A stretch of DNA of 64,000 nucleotides from Treponema sp. (GCA_017935745.1 JAGBGX010000012.1:62001-126000), one strand, 5' to 3'. Positions 1 through 8,467 are shown, counted from the first letter of the stretch. Notes: generated from the sequence alone by a model not told the origin. Translations and numbers: made by a program.

Positions 1-944
1 GCATGGACAGCAATTTCATTTGCCGCATTGAACGCTATTGGATACGAGCCGTCCTTTTCTGCGCAGGAAAATGCTGAGCGCAAAAGGGGAAATGAGCTGA
101 ACCTCGGCGGAAAGAACGTCATTCCTGAGCAGGATGCAAGATCGAACGGCTCAAGAAACGACTCCCTGCACTCAGGCCACGTAAGCGCATTCAGAATCGG
201 ATGCCGCATGTCCGGGCGTGAAATCTGCGCGTACATCATTCCGTCAGCTGTGCGCACAAGCGAATGAATCAGGCTCTGCGGATGGATAACAACATTCACC
301 CTTTCAGCGGGAACGGAAAACAGCCTGCATGCTTCAATCACTTCGAGCCCTTTGTTTGCAAGCGTTGCGCTGTCAACAGTTATTTTCGGACCCATTGCCC
401 ATGTCGGATGCTTCAGCGCGTCCTGCACAGTGACAGCCGCAAGCTGACTGTCGGAAAATTCCCTGAACGGTCCTCCGCTTGCAGTCAGTATAAGCTCTCT
501 TGCCTGTTCCGCTCCGATTTTCTCAAGAAGGCTGAACAGCGCGGAATGCTCGCTGTCAACAGGCACAATCCTGGCGCCGCTTTTTTTTGACAGCTGCTGA
601 ATGACAGGCCATGCCATGACAACGGTTTCCTTGTTTGCAAGCGCAAGATCTATGCCGCATTCAAGGACAATGGCAGACGGTTCAAGCCCTGCGGCTCCTG
701 CAATGCCGTTTACCGCTATGTCTGCGCCGCTGTTTTGTATCAGCCTTCTGATTCCGTCAATGCCGTCCCTTTCAAACACGGTGCCTTCACACCCGAATTC
801 CGCACAGAGCTGCGAAACCGCCGCCGCATTTTTTCCGGCAGCAACTCCGCAGACTGCAAAGTCGCTGCTCATGTTTCTGGCGATGTCAAGAGTCTGGCTT
901 CCGATAGAGCCTGTGCACCCCAGGACAAGAATGTTTTTTTTCAT
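1..944 (-). CDS. dxr: 1-deoxy-D-xylulose 5-phosphate reductoisomerase, partial
   Basis: Second enzyme of the MEP isoprenoid pathway: converts DXP to MEP with NADPH in the cytoplasm. The reverse strand is open from 944 to the window edge, so the C-terminal part is missing. The N-terminus shows the NADPH-binding motif LGCTGSIGSQT, followed by NKET, VDSEHSAL with the metal-binding Asp/Glu, and ASGGPFR of the active site. The ATG shares one base with the cdsA stop (TGATG), so the two are translationally coupled. The downstream order, inferred from other bacteria, usually continues to an RseP-type protease, which lies outside this window. Family assignment is firm. Confidence 0.95.
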   Translation of the reverse strand, partial: MKKNILVLGCTGSIGSQTLDIARNMSSDFAVCGVAAGKNAAAVSQLCAEFGCEGTVFERDGIDGIRRLIQNSGADIAVNGIAGAAGLEPSAIVLECGIDLALANKETVVMAWPVIQQLSKKSGARIVPVDSEHSALFSLLEKIGAEQARELILTASGGPFREFSDSQLAAVTVQDALKHPTWAMGPKITVDSATLANKGLEVIEACRLFSVPAERVNVVIHPQSLIHSLVRTADGMMYAQISRPDMRHPILNALTWPECRESFLEPFDLASCSGMTFFPPRFSSFPLLRSAFSCAEKDGSYPIAFNAANEIAVH

Positions 945-1828
945 CAGCTGAACGGCCCGAACAAGACAGAAACCAGCAGATAGTATACTGGCGCCGACAT
1001 CACGATTGAATCGATTGAATCAAGCATTCCTCCGCGGCCGGGAATGATTTTTCCGGAGTCCTTGATGTTCGCCGCTCTTTTAAATACTGATTCTGTCAAA
1101 TCGCCGACTATTGAGGAAAGTGCAATGCATATTCCTGTCAGTATGATTTTAAAGACCGGGCCTGAAAAAATGCCGGGCCACATCACGTATCCGAATAGTC
1201 CTGCCGCCGCCGCGCCGACAAATCCCCCGAGAAAGCCCATCCTGCTCTTGTTCGGGCTTGCCTTGACAACTCCGCGGTTGTTTTTTCCCAGGAGCATTCC
1301 AAAGAGCCATGCGATGCTGTCGCACATAAAGACCATCAGTATGTACACGCACACAACCTGATCAGCAATGCTCTTTCCGTCCAGCGTCCACGCAGTCATC
1401 CGCGAAACAAATGACAGCAGGAATCCCGTATACGTGATAATAAAGACTGACAGGGAAATTTTTTCGATTGAATGCTCAAAGCTCTTCGCTGTAAAAACTT
1501 CGAGTGCGAGCGAAACAAGGATTGTGATGATATATGCAAAGGTGATCAGTTCCTGTCCTGCATAGAATTTCATTCCGGCGGCTGGAGCTGCCGCATACTG
1601 CACAGCGGCGACAAGCGGAATAAAGATGCTGCATCCTATGATGTATTTTTTGGGAAGCAGGATGCTTTTTATGGAAAACAGATCATGCAGTTCTCCGGCC
1701 GCCACAGCTGAAACAGCGCATATCAGAAGATGAAGCATCACATGATTGAAAAACGGCATGAAGATTATTGCAATGACAGCCGGAACTCCGATAAAAAAAA
1801 CCAGCAGCCGTGAAATTATTTTGTTCAT
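944..1828 (-). CDS. cdsA: Phosphatidate cytidylyltransferase
   Basis: Makes CDP-diacylglycerol from phosphatidic acid and CTP at the cytoplasmic membrane, the branch point for phospholipid synthesis. The 294-residue protein is strongly hydrophobic with about eight membrane segments. Near the C-terminus it carries the family signature as SVFKRAANIKDSGKIIPGRG, followed by GGMLDSIDS. The length is normal for the family. The start ATG overlaps the uppS stop by four bases (ATGA) and the stop overlaps the dxr start by one base, so uppS-cdsA-dxr is one tightly packed operon. Confidence 0.96.
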   Translation of the reverse strand: MNKIISRLLVFFIGVPAVIAIIFMPFFNHVMLHLLICAVSAVAAGELHDLFSIKSILLPKKYIIGCSIFIPLVAAVQYAAAPAAGMKFYAGQELITFAYIITILVSLALEVFTAKSFEHSIEKISLSVFIITYTGFLLSFVSRMTAWTLDGKSIADQVVCVYILMVFMCDSIAWLFGMLLGKNNRGVVKASPNKSRMGFLGGFVGAAAAGLFGYVMWPGIFSGPVFKIILTGICIALSSIVGDLTESVFKRAANIKDSGKIIPGRGGMLDSIDSIVMSAPVYYLLVSVLFGPFS

Positions 1829-2544
1829 ACGGGAACTGCTCCAAATTTCCTTGTGCGCTTCTGGAATTCCGCAATATCATGAAAAAAAGCTTCCTTGGAA
1901 TAGTCAGGCCACAGCACGTCAGAGAACAGAAGCTCTGTGTATGCAGAATGCCACAGCAGGAAATTGCTCAGCCGCTTTTCTCCGCCGGTTCTGATAATCA
2001 GATCCGCATCAGGAAGCTCCGGCTCATCAAGGCTTTCTGATACAGACTGCTCTGTTATAGATGCAGAGCTTGCCTTGCTTTCAATAAGCCGTTTTATGCC
2101 CCTTACAAGCTCATCCCGGCCGCCATAGTTTATCGCAAGGCAGATAGTAAGGCCTGTAAGATTCTCTGTGTCCTTTTCGATTTTGTCAATGTCTGCCCGC
2201 ACGCTTTCAGGAAGGCGGGACTTGTCTCCGATCATCCGCACACGCACATTGTTGTGCCGGCAAAAATCAAATTCCTTCAGCAGATAGGAATGAATCAGGT
2301 TCATCAGAAAGCCGACTTCCTGTTCCGTGCGCTTCCAGTTTTCAGTTGAAAAGACATAGAATGTCAGGAATTTCAGCCCGATGTCACAGGCGGCCTGCGC
2401 AATTTCCTTTGCGCGCTTCAAGCCCTCTGTATGGCCGTTTGTCCTGAGTAAATTCCGCTTTTTTGCCCATCTGCCGTTTCCGTCCATAATGATTCCGACA
2501 TGAACCGGCAGCGCGCTTGTATCTATGCTGGATGAATCATTCAT
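1825..2544 (-). CDS. uppS: Isoprenyl transferase (undecaprenyl diphosphate synthase)
   Basis: Cis-prenyltransferase that elongates farnesyl diphosphate with IPP to make the C55 lipid carrier for cell-wall synthesis. The 239-residue protein has the N-terminal IIMDGNGRWAKKR motif with the Mg-binding Asp at about residue 21, the FSTENWKR motif, and the C-terminal LIRTGGEKRLSNFLLWHSAY block. In most homologues the last block reads RTSGE, so the Gly is a small variation. It lies 5 bases after frr and overlaps cdsA by 4 bases. Confidence 0.96.
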   Translation of the reverse strand: MNDSSSIDTSALPVHVGIIMDGNGRWAKKRNLLRTNGHTEGLKRAKEIAQAACDIGLKFLTFYVFSTENWKRTEQEVGFLMNLIHSYLLKEFDFCRHNNVRVRMIGDKSRLPESVRADIDKIEKDTENLTGLTICLAINYGGRDELVRGIKRLIESKASSASITEQSVSESLDEPELPDADLIIRTGGEKRLSNFLLWHSAYTELLFSDVLWPDYSKEAFFHDIAEFQKRTRKFGAVPV

Positions 2545-2549
2545 GGAAT

Positions 2550-3092
2550 TTATTCCATTATTTCCTTTTCTTTTGCTTCGTATATGCTGTTGATTTCCTC
2601 AATATATTTGTCAGTCAGCTTCTGAAGCTTGTCTGTTTCCGTTTTCAGCTGATCTTCCGTTAGCTCTCCTGCTTTCTGCTGTTTTTTCAGGCTGTCATTT
2701 CCGTCCCGCCGGATGTTGCGGATTGTCGTGCGGTAGTTTTCGGCAGTTGCCTTAGCCTGCTTGACGAGATCCTTTCTTCTTTCAGCTGTCAGCGGGGGAA
2801 TTGAAATGCGGATTACCTTTCCGTCGTTGCCGGGGTTCAGTCCAAGCTCCGCCTTTTGGATGGCTTTTTCGATGTCACCCATAATCGACTTGTCAAACGG
2901 AGAAATGATGACAGTCCGCGCTTCGGGGATTGAAATTGTTCCGACCTGATTCAGCGGAGTAGGGGTGCCGTAATAGTCAACGCGCACCTTGTCAAAAATG
3001 GAAGCGCTCGCTCTTCCTGTGCGGATTGCACTGTATTCTTCCTTCAAGGAATGAACCGTTTTTTCCATGCGGCTTTCATTGTCAGATGCCAT
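2550..3092 (-). CDS. frr: Ribosome recycling factor
   Basis: Splits post-termination 70S ribosomes together with EF-G. At 180 residues it has the usual family length and shows IRTGRAS, YYGTPTPLNQ, LGLNPGNDGK and ERRKDLVKQAK. The open frame runs further upstream to 3209, but homology begins at MASDNESRMEK (3092), which has a GGGAGA ribosome-binding site six bases before it; the upstream stretch is leader sequence. A terminator-like hairpin with a T run sits immediately upstream (3106-3133), so part of the transcription coming from tsf may stop before frr. Confidence 0.96.
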   Translation of the reverse strand: MASDNESRMEKTVHSLKEEYSAIRTGRASASIFDKVRVDYYGTPTPLNQVGTISIPEARTVIISPFDKSIMGDIEKAIQKAELGLNPGNDGKVIRISIPPLTAERRKDLVKQAKATAENYRTTIRNIRRDGNDSLKKQQKAGELTEDQLKTETDKLQKLTDKYIEEINSIYEAKEKEIME

Positions 3093-3105
3093 ACATTTCT
3101 CCCGT

Positions 3106-3133
3106 AAAAAACCGGGCAGAAAACTTTTTCTGC
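3106..3133 (-). terminator. Terminator-like hairpin between tsf and frr
   Basis: On the minus strand the sequence folds as GCAGAAAA-AG-TTTTCTGC (3133 to 3116), followed by CCGG and a run of six T (3111-3106). The run ends just before the frr ribosome-binding site. The two-base loop is tight, so the apical A-T pairs are probably open. Its position suggests partial termination or attenuation in front of frr rather than an operon end. Confidence 0.55.
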
Positions 3134-3246
3134 AGAACCGGCTTTCTGTCGATGCTTTGCATACAGTCAGAGCATCACGTATATATGCTTGCAACGCAAG
3201 TTTTTTCATTCATCTGCCAGACAAAAAGCTTTGTCCGGCAGGCATG

Positions 3247-4083
3247 CTATTTGCCTAAAAGCAGCAGATTGATGCTTGTAAATTCAAGGGTTGCGCCGAC
3301 TGACTTGCCCACTTCGTCAAGCTTTGCCTTTACGGATTTCTTGTCATCCTTTACAAACATCTGGTCAACAAAACAAATTTCTGCAAGGTGCTTGCTGATT
3401 TTTCCCTGAAGAATTCCGTCCTTCACATTCTGCGGCTTGGAAGCCATTTTTGGGTCGTCTTCCATCTGCTTTGCAAAAATCTCTTTCTGCTCGTTCACAT
3501 ATTCTGCCGGAACATCTTCCGCGCAGTTGTATGCAGGCGTAAATGCGGCAAGGTGCATGCAGCAGTCGCGGGCAAATTCCTTCACTTTGTCGTCTGTCGA
3601 GCCTTTTATGACAGTGACAGCGGCTGTCTTGAAGTCAGAATGGATGTAGATTCCTGCAACTGCATTTTCAGGAACAGCAATCACTTGAATTTTTGCCAGC
3701 GACATGTTTTCGCGTGTGCGGGTTGCAAAGTCAAGCAGCACATCAGAAAGCTCCTTTGTGACTTCCGTGTATCCCTTTGCAAAAACTTCATCAAGAATCT
3801 TTTCGCCGCAGGCAATGAATTCCTGGTTCTTGGCAACAAAGTCTGTCTCGCAGACAAGCTCCACAACTGCAACCTTGTTTCCGTTCTGGCGGATAAAGAT
3901 GCGTCCTTCCGATGTGGCACGCTCAGAGCGCTTTGCAACTGCGGCGAGCCCTTTTTCCTTCAGAAGCTTTACTGCGGCATCAAAATCTCCGTTTGTCTCA
4001 ACAAGAGCTTTCTTGCAGTCCATCATTCCCGCGCCTGTTGTTTCGCGCAGGTTCTTTACCATTGAGGCTGTAATATCTGCCAT
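3247..4083 (-). CDS. tsf: Translation elongation factor Ts
   Basis: Nucleotide exchange factor that recycles EF-Tu-GDP. The 278-residue protein begins with MADITASMVKNLRETTGAGM, continues with MDCKKAL, and contains VVELVCETDFVAKN, the two classic EF-Ts signatures. It ends in a domain with the ICFVDQMFV block that contacts EF-Tu. It follows rpsB in the same direction, as in most bacteria. Immediately after the stop there is a palindrome (about 3221-3246) without a T run on this strand. Length and start are regular. Confidence 0.96.
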   Translation of the reverse strand: MADITASMVKNLRETTGAGMMDCKKALVETNGDFDAAVKLLKEKGLAAVAKRSERATSEGRIFIRQNGNKVAVVELVCETDFVAKNQEFIACGEKILDEVFAKGYTEVTKELSDVLLDFATRTRENMSLAKIQVIAVPENAVAGIYIHSDFKTAAVTVIKGSTDDKVKEFARDCCMHLAAFTPAYNCAEDVPAEYVNEQKEIFAKQMEDDPKMASKPQNVKDGILQGKISKHLAEICFVDQMFVKDDKKSVKAKLDEVGKSVGATLEFTSINLLLLGK

Positions 4084-4175
4084 TTTTTATACTCCACGTG
4101 TGCAGGCTGAACGGTCTCAGCCTGTCTTTACAGTAGGATTCCCGGAATTCAGTTTCGCACTTATTGGGGAATCCG

Positions 4176-4254
4176 GCGGATTCTGAGCCGTTACATAGCA
4201 CGGCTTAGAATCCGCACTTTCAAAGCCGCCTCCAAAAACTTCAGCTTTTAGAGG
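4176..4254 (-). promoter_or_regulatory. Two hairpins in the rpsB-tsf intergenic region
   Basis: The 177 bases between rpsB and tsf contain no gene but two stem-loops. One pairs 4176-4190 with 4201-4215 (15 pairs including one G-T, 10-base loop). The other pairs 4229-4233 and neighbours with 4245-4254 (about 9 pairs with one bulge, 7-base loop). Neither is followed by a T run on the minus strand, so they look more like RNA processing, attenuation or stability elements than simple terminators. Their function is not known from the sequence alone. Confidence 0.5.
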
Positions 4255-4260
4255 TTTCCG

Positions 4261-5127
4261 TTATTTTGTGTAGTTGTCTTCGTCCAGAAGCTCGCTTTCC
4301 TTCTTGTCTGACTCCGTGTCCTCTTCCTTCGGCTCAGTAGGAGTGTAGTTGGAATAGTCAACGATCTCTTCGTCTTCTTTCTTAGTGGACGCGTCTGTTG
4401 TCACGTCATCTTCATCGCTGAGCGTGTCGATGATTTTCAGTCCCTGCTCGTTGTCTGCTTCAATCACCGCATTTGCAATAATTGAAGTGAACAGGCTGAT
4501 AGCACGGATTGCGTCATCATTGCCTGGAATAGGGTAGTCAATGCCTTCGGGATTGCAGTTTGTGTCTACAATTGCAATGACCGGGATTTTCATGCGGCGG
4601 GCTTCCGCAACTGCAATCTGCTCCTTGTGAGTGTCGATGATAAAGATTACTCCAGGAAGCTCCTTCATTTCCTTTATTCCGCCGTAGTTCCTTGTGAGGT
4701 TTTCCTTTTCCTTCAGGTGCGCGGCAACTTCTTTCTTTGTGAGCTTGTCGAACGTCCCGTCAACTTCCATTTTTTCGATTTTTTTCAGGCGGAGAAGCGA
4801 CTTCTTGATTGTCGCAAAGTTGGTGAGCGTTCCGCCAAGCCAGCGGTTGTTCACATAGTACATGCCGCAGCGTTCAGCTTCCTTTGCGATAGCCTGCTGC
4901 GCCTGTTTTTTTGTTCCTACAAAAAGGATTGGCTTGCCCGCAGATGCTGCCTTGCGCACGACATCGTAGCTGTCCTTGATAGCAGTGATTGTTTTCTGCA
5001 AGTCAATAATATGGATTCCATTGCGTTCCGCGAAGATATACTTCTTCATGCGCGGATCCCATCTCTTTACCTGATGCCCGAAATGAACTCCGGACTCCAG
5101 GAGGCTTTTCATGGTTACAACTGCCAT
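4261..5127 (-). CDS. rpsB: Small ribosomal subunit protein S2
   Basis: Late-assembling 30S protein. Homology starts at [19 protein letters not shown] (5127), which has AAGGAG six bases upstream; a GTG at 5142 is in frame, but the ribosome-binding site lies after it, so 5127 is chosen. The core shows [20 protein letters not shown] and [11 protein letters not shown]. The last roughly 50 residues form a very acidic, Lys/Glu/Asp-rich tail ([10 protein letters not shown] and similar) beyond the usual S2 end. Total length 288. A leader hairpin lies just upstream (5144-5175). Confidence 0.96.
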   Translation of the reverse strand: MAVVTMKSLLESGVHFGHQVKRWDPRMKKYIFAERNGIHIIDLQKTITAIKDSYDVVRKAASAGKPILFVGTKKQAQQAIAKEAERCGMYYVNNRWLGGTLTNFATIKKSLLRLKKIEKMEVDGTFDKLTKKEVAAHLKEKENLTRNYGGIKEMKELPGVIFIIDTHKEQIAVAEARRMKIPVIAIVDTNCNPEGIDYPIPGNDDAIRAISLFTSIIANAVIEADNEQGLKIIDTLSDEDDVTTDASTKKEDEEIVDYSNYTPTEPKEEDTESDKKESELLDEDNYTK

Positions 5128-5143
5128 GACTAACTCCTTCACC

Positions 5144-5175
5144 GGAAAGCTCTATGCCTCAGAGGCAGGCTTTCC
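5144..5175 (-). promoter_or_regulatory. Hairpin in the rpsB leader
   Basis: GGAAAGC (5144-5150) pairs with GCTTTCC (5169-5175), and an inner TGCC/GGCA helix (5155-5158 with 5164-5167) extends it. It ends about ten bases before the rpsB ribosome-binding site. A second GC-rich stem, GCCGG with CCGGC, lies further upstream near 5207-5225. S2 mRNA leaders are known autoregulatory targets in other bacteria; that role here is inferred only from position. Confidence 0.4.
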
Positions 5176-5273
5176 ACCAGACTTTGATTCTCGCAGCCGG
5201 CTGAAAAACCGGCCCGGATGATTTCGTTCCGCTGCAAGCAGGCCTGACCGGCCGTGCAGTGTCCGGCAAAAAA

Positions 5274-5870
5274 TCAGATAGTAAACTGATAATTCTGCTC
5301 CTTGAGCATATCATACAGCTCAAAAATAGGCAACCCCATTACAGAACTTTCAGTTCCTTCAAGCCGCTTTATAAAGCATGAGCCGATTCCCTGAATTCTG
5401 TAGGCGCCGGCGGCTCCGTGCCATTCGCTTGTCTCAAGGTACGAGCTGATTTCCTGCTGCGTCATGGGCGCGAAAGTCACTTTGTTGATGCTTGTCCTTG
5501 TTGACATATAGTGCAGGGCGCCGTTGAACAGTGCGATTCCTGTTATCACTTTGTGTGTCTGTCCTTGCAGGGATGTCAGGAATTCCCGGGCTTCGTCCTG
5601 ATTTTTCGGCTTTCCGAGGATGCGGTTCCGATGGATAAGCAGCGTGTCAGCGCCCAGAATCCAGCCAGCCTCCTGGTCTGCCAGAAGCTTTCGCGCAACG
5701 GCTTCAACTTTCCGGGCTGCAAGAAATTCTGCCGCGGCTTCATTCTTTATGTCGCCGGGAACAGACTCATCGATATCCGCGGGATTTACAATAAACGGAA
5801 TGTGCAGAAACTGCAGAATTTCCTGCCTTCTTGGTGAAGAAGATGCTAAAATTATCGGTTCCATATGCAT
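5274..5870 (-). CDS. maf: Maf-like nucleoside triphosphate pyrophosphatase
   Basis: House-cleaning enzyme that hydrolyses non-canonical nucleoside triphosphates such as dTTP/UTP analogues to the monophosphate. The 198-residue protein starts MHMEPIILASSSPRRQEIL, with the SSSPRR phosphate-binding motif, and carries the catalytic Asp in ILGADTLL and a KVITGIAL block. A second ATG two codons later (5864) begins exactly where homologues begin, and neither has a clear ribosome-binding site. It precedes rpsB in the same direction, separated by 146 bases. Confidence 0.9.
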   Translation of the reverse strand: MHMEPIILASSSPRRQEILQFLHIPFIVNPADIDESVPGDIKNEAAAEFLAARKVEAVARKLLADQEAGWILGADTLLIHRNRILGKPKNQDEAREFLTSLQGQTHKVITGIALFNGALHYMSTRTSINKVTFAPMTQQEISSYLETSEWHGAAGAYRIQGIGSCFIKRLEGTESSVMGLPIFELYDMLKEQNYQFTI

Positions 5871-5877
5871 TTTTCAG

Positions 5878-5904
5878 TTGACAATTTGAATGCAAAAATA
5901 TAAT
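5878..5904 (+). promoter_or_regulatory. Promoter of tRNA-Arg
   Basis: TTGACA (5878-5883) and TATAAT (5899-5904), both perfect consensus, separated by 15 bases, which is short. The tRNA begins 24 bases after the -10 box. Confidence 0.65.
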
Positions 5905-5927
5905 CTATTCTTGTGCTTAAAAGCATC

Positions 5928-6001
5928 GGGAGATTGGCTCAACTGGATAGAGCGTCGGCCTCCGGAGCCGAAGGTTGTGGGTTCGAATCCCGTATCTCCC
6001 A
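5928..6001 (+). tRNA. tRNA-Arg (anticodon CCG)
   Basis: A 74-base cloverleaf: acceptor GGGAGAT pairs with ATCTCCC, the D arm GCTC/GAGC encloses AACTGGATA, the anticodon stem TCGGC/GCCGA holds the loop CTCCGGA (anticodon CCG, codon CGG), and the T arm GTGGG/CCCGT holds TTCGAAT. The discriminator is A and CCA is not encoded. It has its own promoter and terminator, so it is a separate transcription unit between maf and a convergent envelope gene. Confidence 0.96.
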
Positions 6002-6025
6002 TTATCAGTCCTTTTGAATGGTTAA

Positions 6026-6057
6026 GACGGCTTGCGATGCAAGCCGTCCTTTTTTTT
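6026..6057 (+). terminator. Terminator of tRNA-Arg
   Basis: A perfect 10-pair stem, GACGGCTTGC (6026-6035) with GCAAGCCGTC (6039-6048), a GAT loop, and a run of eight T from 6050. It is a strong intrinsic terminator on the plus strand. Confidence 0.93.
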
Positions 6058-6067
6058 CAGTATAAAG

Positions 6068-6811
6068 CTATTTTTCAGACGATTTAGAGGAACTGCTGGA
6101 ATTGTCACCGCTCTGGATCGACTTGAGGAGCTGGATTGCCTTTGTCCGCACAGGCGTCACATATTTGTAGTTTGTTCCGATTTCTGAAATAGACTGAATC
6201 ATCGGGCCTTTGTCCTGAACAGACGGTGCAAGCTTTTCATAGGCATTGAGAACTTCAAGCGCAAGCGAGCTTGTCGGGTTCAGAGCGGCATATTTCTTGT
6301 GGACAAATTCAATCATATTTACAACTTCGTCATTATCATTCATGCCGATGTTTCCAAGGGAGCGGATAGCAGCTGTCACAACCATCGGCTCCTTGTCTTC
6401 AACAGCAATGGAGACAAGCATGTTCTTGGATTCCTCTGTAGGAACTTCCCCGAGTATGTCGCAAGCCCGTGCGCGGATGTCAGGAAAGTTGTTCATGATG
6501 CGTCCGTTTGTGCGGGACTGGCTCTTTACGCCTTCGCCTGCAAGCCGGGACAGCGAGGCAACCATATCGGGAGATGTTCTTCCGTTGGAGACAGCGTCCT
6601 CAAGGTACTGCAATGCGACAAGCTTGTTGTCATATTCATCGGATGCTGCCAGCTCGCCTATGATCACATCTTCCACACTGCTTAAATATTCGTCTTCAAC
6701 AGTTGTCTCATTTCTTGAATTCTGGTTTTTCTGAGCTTTCTGCCCCTGTGCAAAAACGGCCTGCGAAGCTAAGATGCAGCATATTCCTGCAAACAGCTTA
6801 AATACTTTCAT
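6068..6811 (-). CDS. Exported HEAT-repeat-like protein
   Basis: A 247-residue protein with a signal peptide (about residues 1-21, ending AVFAQ) and a helical body with repeats such as ARACDILGEVPTEESKNML and AAIRSLGNIGMNDNDEV that resemble HEAT repeats. The C-terminus is a Ser-rich tail. It is predicted to act in the periplasm as a protein-binding scaffold; no enzymatic motif is visible. An AAAGGAGGA ribosome-binding site precedes the ATG by seven bases. A protein of similar type is found at 62187-63353. The exact role is unknown. Confidence 0.75.
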   Translation of the reverse strand: MKVFKLFAGICCILASQAVFAQGQKAQKNQNSRNETTVEDEYLSSVEDVIIGELAASDEYDNKLVALQYLEDAVSNGRTSPDMVASLSRLAGEGVKSQSRTNGRIMNNFPDIRARACDILGEVPTEESKNMLVSIAVEDKEPMVVTAAIRSLGNIGMNDNDEVVNMIEFVHKKYAALNPTSSLALEVLNAYEKLAPSVQDKGPMIQSISEIGTNYKYVTPVRTKAIQLLKSIQSGDNSSSSSKSSEK

Positions 6812-6894
6812 AAGGGATCCTCCTTTAGAATCTGTTACATTTTAAACTATATTCTGCAAAAAATCAAGAAGAATAGCATCTGCTGAAAAGCGTG

Positions 6895-7515
6895 CTATTC
6901 AGGATTCTTGGGCAGATTCAGCTTCCAGACTCCGTTGACCTTGTGGAAGTTGTAGTAAATCAGGTCGGTTTCGTCCTTTACCTGGACAGCTTTCACTCTT
7001 GTTTCGGACTCGTAGCGTATTTCATCCACTGAATGCCCTGTGCGCGCCGGAATAAAGACGAACTTAAAGTAGTCTTCCAGCGTGTTGAGCCTGAGCCCTT
7101 TCTTGGGAAGCCTGTTTGAAGCCTGCTGCAGATGCTGCTTCTTTGACCAGTAGTTCTTGCTTTCGTCATCAAGGCAGGAAAGCCATCCCTTGTAGTCAAA
7201 ATTCTGCATATAGATATTCAGGTTCTTTATGATGCTCAGAATCTTTGACTTGTCTTCATTAAACGTTTCCTTTGTGACGGAAACATTTGTCGTGGAGCGC
7301 TCATACTCCTTGTCGCTTTCAGATACCGGCGCAGGTGCAGGAGGCTCTTGTTTTTGCGGTTCGGCGAGCGGCTCGGGCTGTGCCGGGGGAACAGGCTGTT
7401 CCACAGCGGCAGGAGCAGGCTGCTCCTGAACGGCAGGAGGTTTTCCGGAAGAGGCGCATCCGGCCAGAATCAGTGCGGAAACAGCGATTCCGCTTAGAAA
7501 TACAGTCTTTTTCAT
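6895..7515 (-). CDS. Predicted lipoprotein with Pro-rich linker
   Basis: The 206-residue protein begins with a lipoprotein signal whose lipobox is LILAGC (Cys at about residue 19). A Pro/Ala/Glu/Gln-rich linker (about residues 24-65) follows, then a compact domain rich in aromatic residues that ends VNGVWKLNLPKNPE. The compact domain resembles NTF2-like or DUF-type folds with a terminal KVNGVWKL strand, but no named family is certain. The promoter is immediately upstream and there is no ribosome-binding site. It is likely anchored in the envelope. Confidence 0.75.
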   Translation of the reverse strand: MKKTVFLSGIAVSALILAGCASSGKPPAVQEQPAPAAVEQPVPPAQPEPLAEPQKQEPPAPAPVSESDKEYERSTTNVSVTKETFNEDKSKILSIIKNLNIYMQNFDYKGWLSCLDDESKNYWSKKQHLQQASNRLPKKGLRLNTLEDYFKFVFIPARTGHSVDEIRYESETRVKAVQVKDETDLIYYNFHKVNGVWKLNLPKNPE

Positions 7516-7523
7516 TGAATGTA

Positions 7524-7552
7524 ATTGTAATATGTTTGCAGAGTTTGGTCAA
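7524..7552 (-). promoter_or_regulatory. Promoter of the lipoprotein at 7515, leaderless
   Basis: Minus-strand TTGACC (7552-7547), 17-base spacer, TACAAT (7529-7524). The gap from the -10 box to the ATG is only 8 bases and no Shine-Dalgarno is present, so transcription probably starts at or next to the start codon. Confidence 0.65.
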
Positions 7553-7590
7553 CAAATCTTCTGCCTGTGCATGCCTGACGACATCTGTTA

Positions 7591-7619
7591 TTGAAAAAAA
7601 AAAAAAGAACTGATAAAAT
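7591..7619 (+). promoter_or_regulatory. Promoter of coaD, leaderless, with A-tract spacer
   Basis: TTGAAA (7591-7596), 17-base spacer, TAAAAT (7614-7619), then six bases to the coaD ATG at 7626. A run of 13 A (7594-7606) begins inside the -35 box and fills most of the spacer. No ribosome-binding site is present, so the transcript is predicted to start at the ATG. Confidence 0.7.
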
Positions 7620-7625
7620 AGCATT

Positions 7626-8114
7626 ATGAGCACAGCTGTTTTTCCGGGGTCGTTTGATCCTCCGACATTCGGGCACCTGAATGTGATTGAACGGGCGAGC
7701 CGTCTTTTTGACAAGCTTGATGTGATTATTTCCGTCAACCCTGATAAAAAATGCCTGTTTTCTGCTGAAGAGCGGTATGAAATGCTGGCTGCCCTCACCA
7801 GAAAATATGATACTGTCGAAGTCCATATCTGGAATTCCCTTGTCGCGGATTATTGCCGGAAGTCTGGCGCAAAAGTCCTGATCCGCGGCGTGCGGAATGC
7901 GGTGGATTTTTCCCACGAATTTGATCTTTCGCTCATGAACAAGCACTTGAACCGGGACGTTGAAACGCTGCTTATTCCCACTGAGCAAAAGTATTTTCTT
8001 GTCAGATCAAGCAGCATAAAGGAAGCCGCGCGGTTCGGAGGTGATGTGAGCACAATGGTGCCGAAGCTTGTGGAGGCGGCGCTCAAGGAAAAATTCTTTT
8101 CCGGCGCAAAATAA
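7626..8114 (+). CDS. coaD: Phosphopantetheine adenylyltransferase
   Basis: Transfers AMP from ATP to 4'-phosphopantetheine, the penultimate step of coenzyme A synthesis. The 162-residue protein carries the nucleotidyltransferase motif [17 protein letters not shown] (TxGH form as TFGH), [17 protein letters not shown], and the C-terminal [16 protein letters not shown] block. The length is typical. It is expressed from a promoter six bases upstream without a ribosome-binding site. It stands alone before rpmF-acpP-rnc. Confidence 0.96.
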   Translation: MSTAVFPGSFDPPTFGHLNVIERASRLFDKLDVIISVNPDKKCLFSAEERYEMLAALTRKYDTVEVHIWNSLVADYCRKSGAKVLIRGVRNAVDFSHEFDLSLMNKHLNRDVETLLIPTEQKYFLVRSSSIKEAARFGGDVSTMVPKLVEAALKEKFFSGAK

Positions 8115-8154
8115 CAGAAACTGTCAAAATGTCAGAAAAAGAGAATGTTTTTTA

Positions 8155-8184
8155 TTGACAAACTGAATTGAATGGCTGTATAAT
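8155..8184 (+). promoter_or_regulatory. Promoter of rpmF-acpP
   Basis: Perfect TTGACA (8155-8160) and TATAAT (8179-8184) with an 18-base spacer. Transcription would leave a leader of about 75 bases before rpmF. A second TTGACA lies at 8187-8192, but no good -10 box follows it. Confidence 0.85.
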
Positions 8185-8264
8185 TCTTGACAAGAAATAG
8201 GAATCTGTAGTAATATCAACTACCGTTATACAGACGACTAAATATTATAGCGAGGTTATATACT

Positions 8265-8453
8265 ATGGCAGTACCTAGATCGAAAACTTCAAAAGCCGTT
8301 ACCAAAGGAAGACGTAACGTAAATATGCATCTTGATACACCTCATCTTGTTGCATGCGGCAATTGTGGAAATTTGGTTCTTTCGCATCATGTATGCAAAA
8401 AGTGCGGCTTCTACAAGGGGCGTCAGGTTATTACTCCGGAAGTCAACGGTTAA
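8265..8453 (+). CDS. rpmF: Large ribosomal subunit protein L32
   Basis: A 62-residue 50S protein. It starts MAVPRSKTSKAVTKGRR and has the zinc-binding CGNC ... CKKC pairs of the C+ type (Cys 32, 35, 45, 48 approximately). rpmF next to fatty-acid genes is a common bacterial arrangement, and here acpP follows after 14 bases with its own GGAG ribosome-binding site. Confidence 0.96.
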   Translation: MAVPRSKTSKAVTKGRRNVNMHLDTPHLVACGNCGNLVLSHHVCKKCGFYKGRQVITPEVNG

Positions 8454-8467
8454 ATTAGGAGATTAGA

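Noticed and set aside
3388..4065. Long open frame opposite tsf
   Set aside because: tsf is unmistakable on the other strand, and the antisense product is Cys/Phe-rich with no family resemblance.
7594..7606. A 13-A homopolymer as a phase-variation switch of coaD
   Set aside because: It does lie in the promoter spacer, but coaD is expected to be essential and the present 17-base spacing is optimal; length variation would need read-level evidence.
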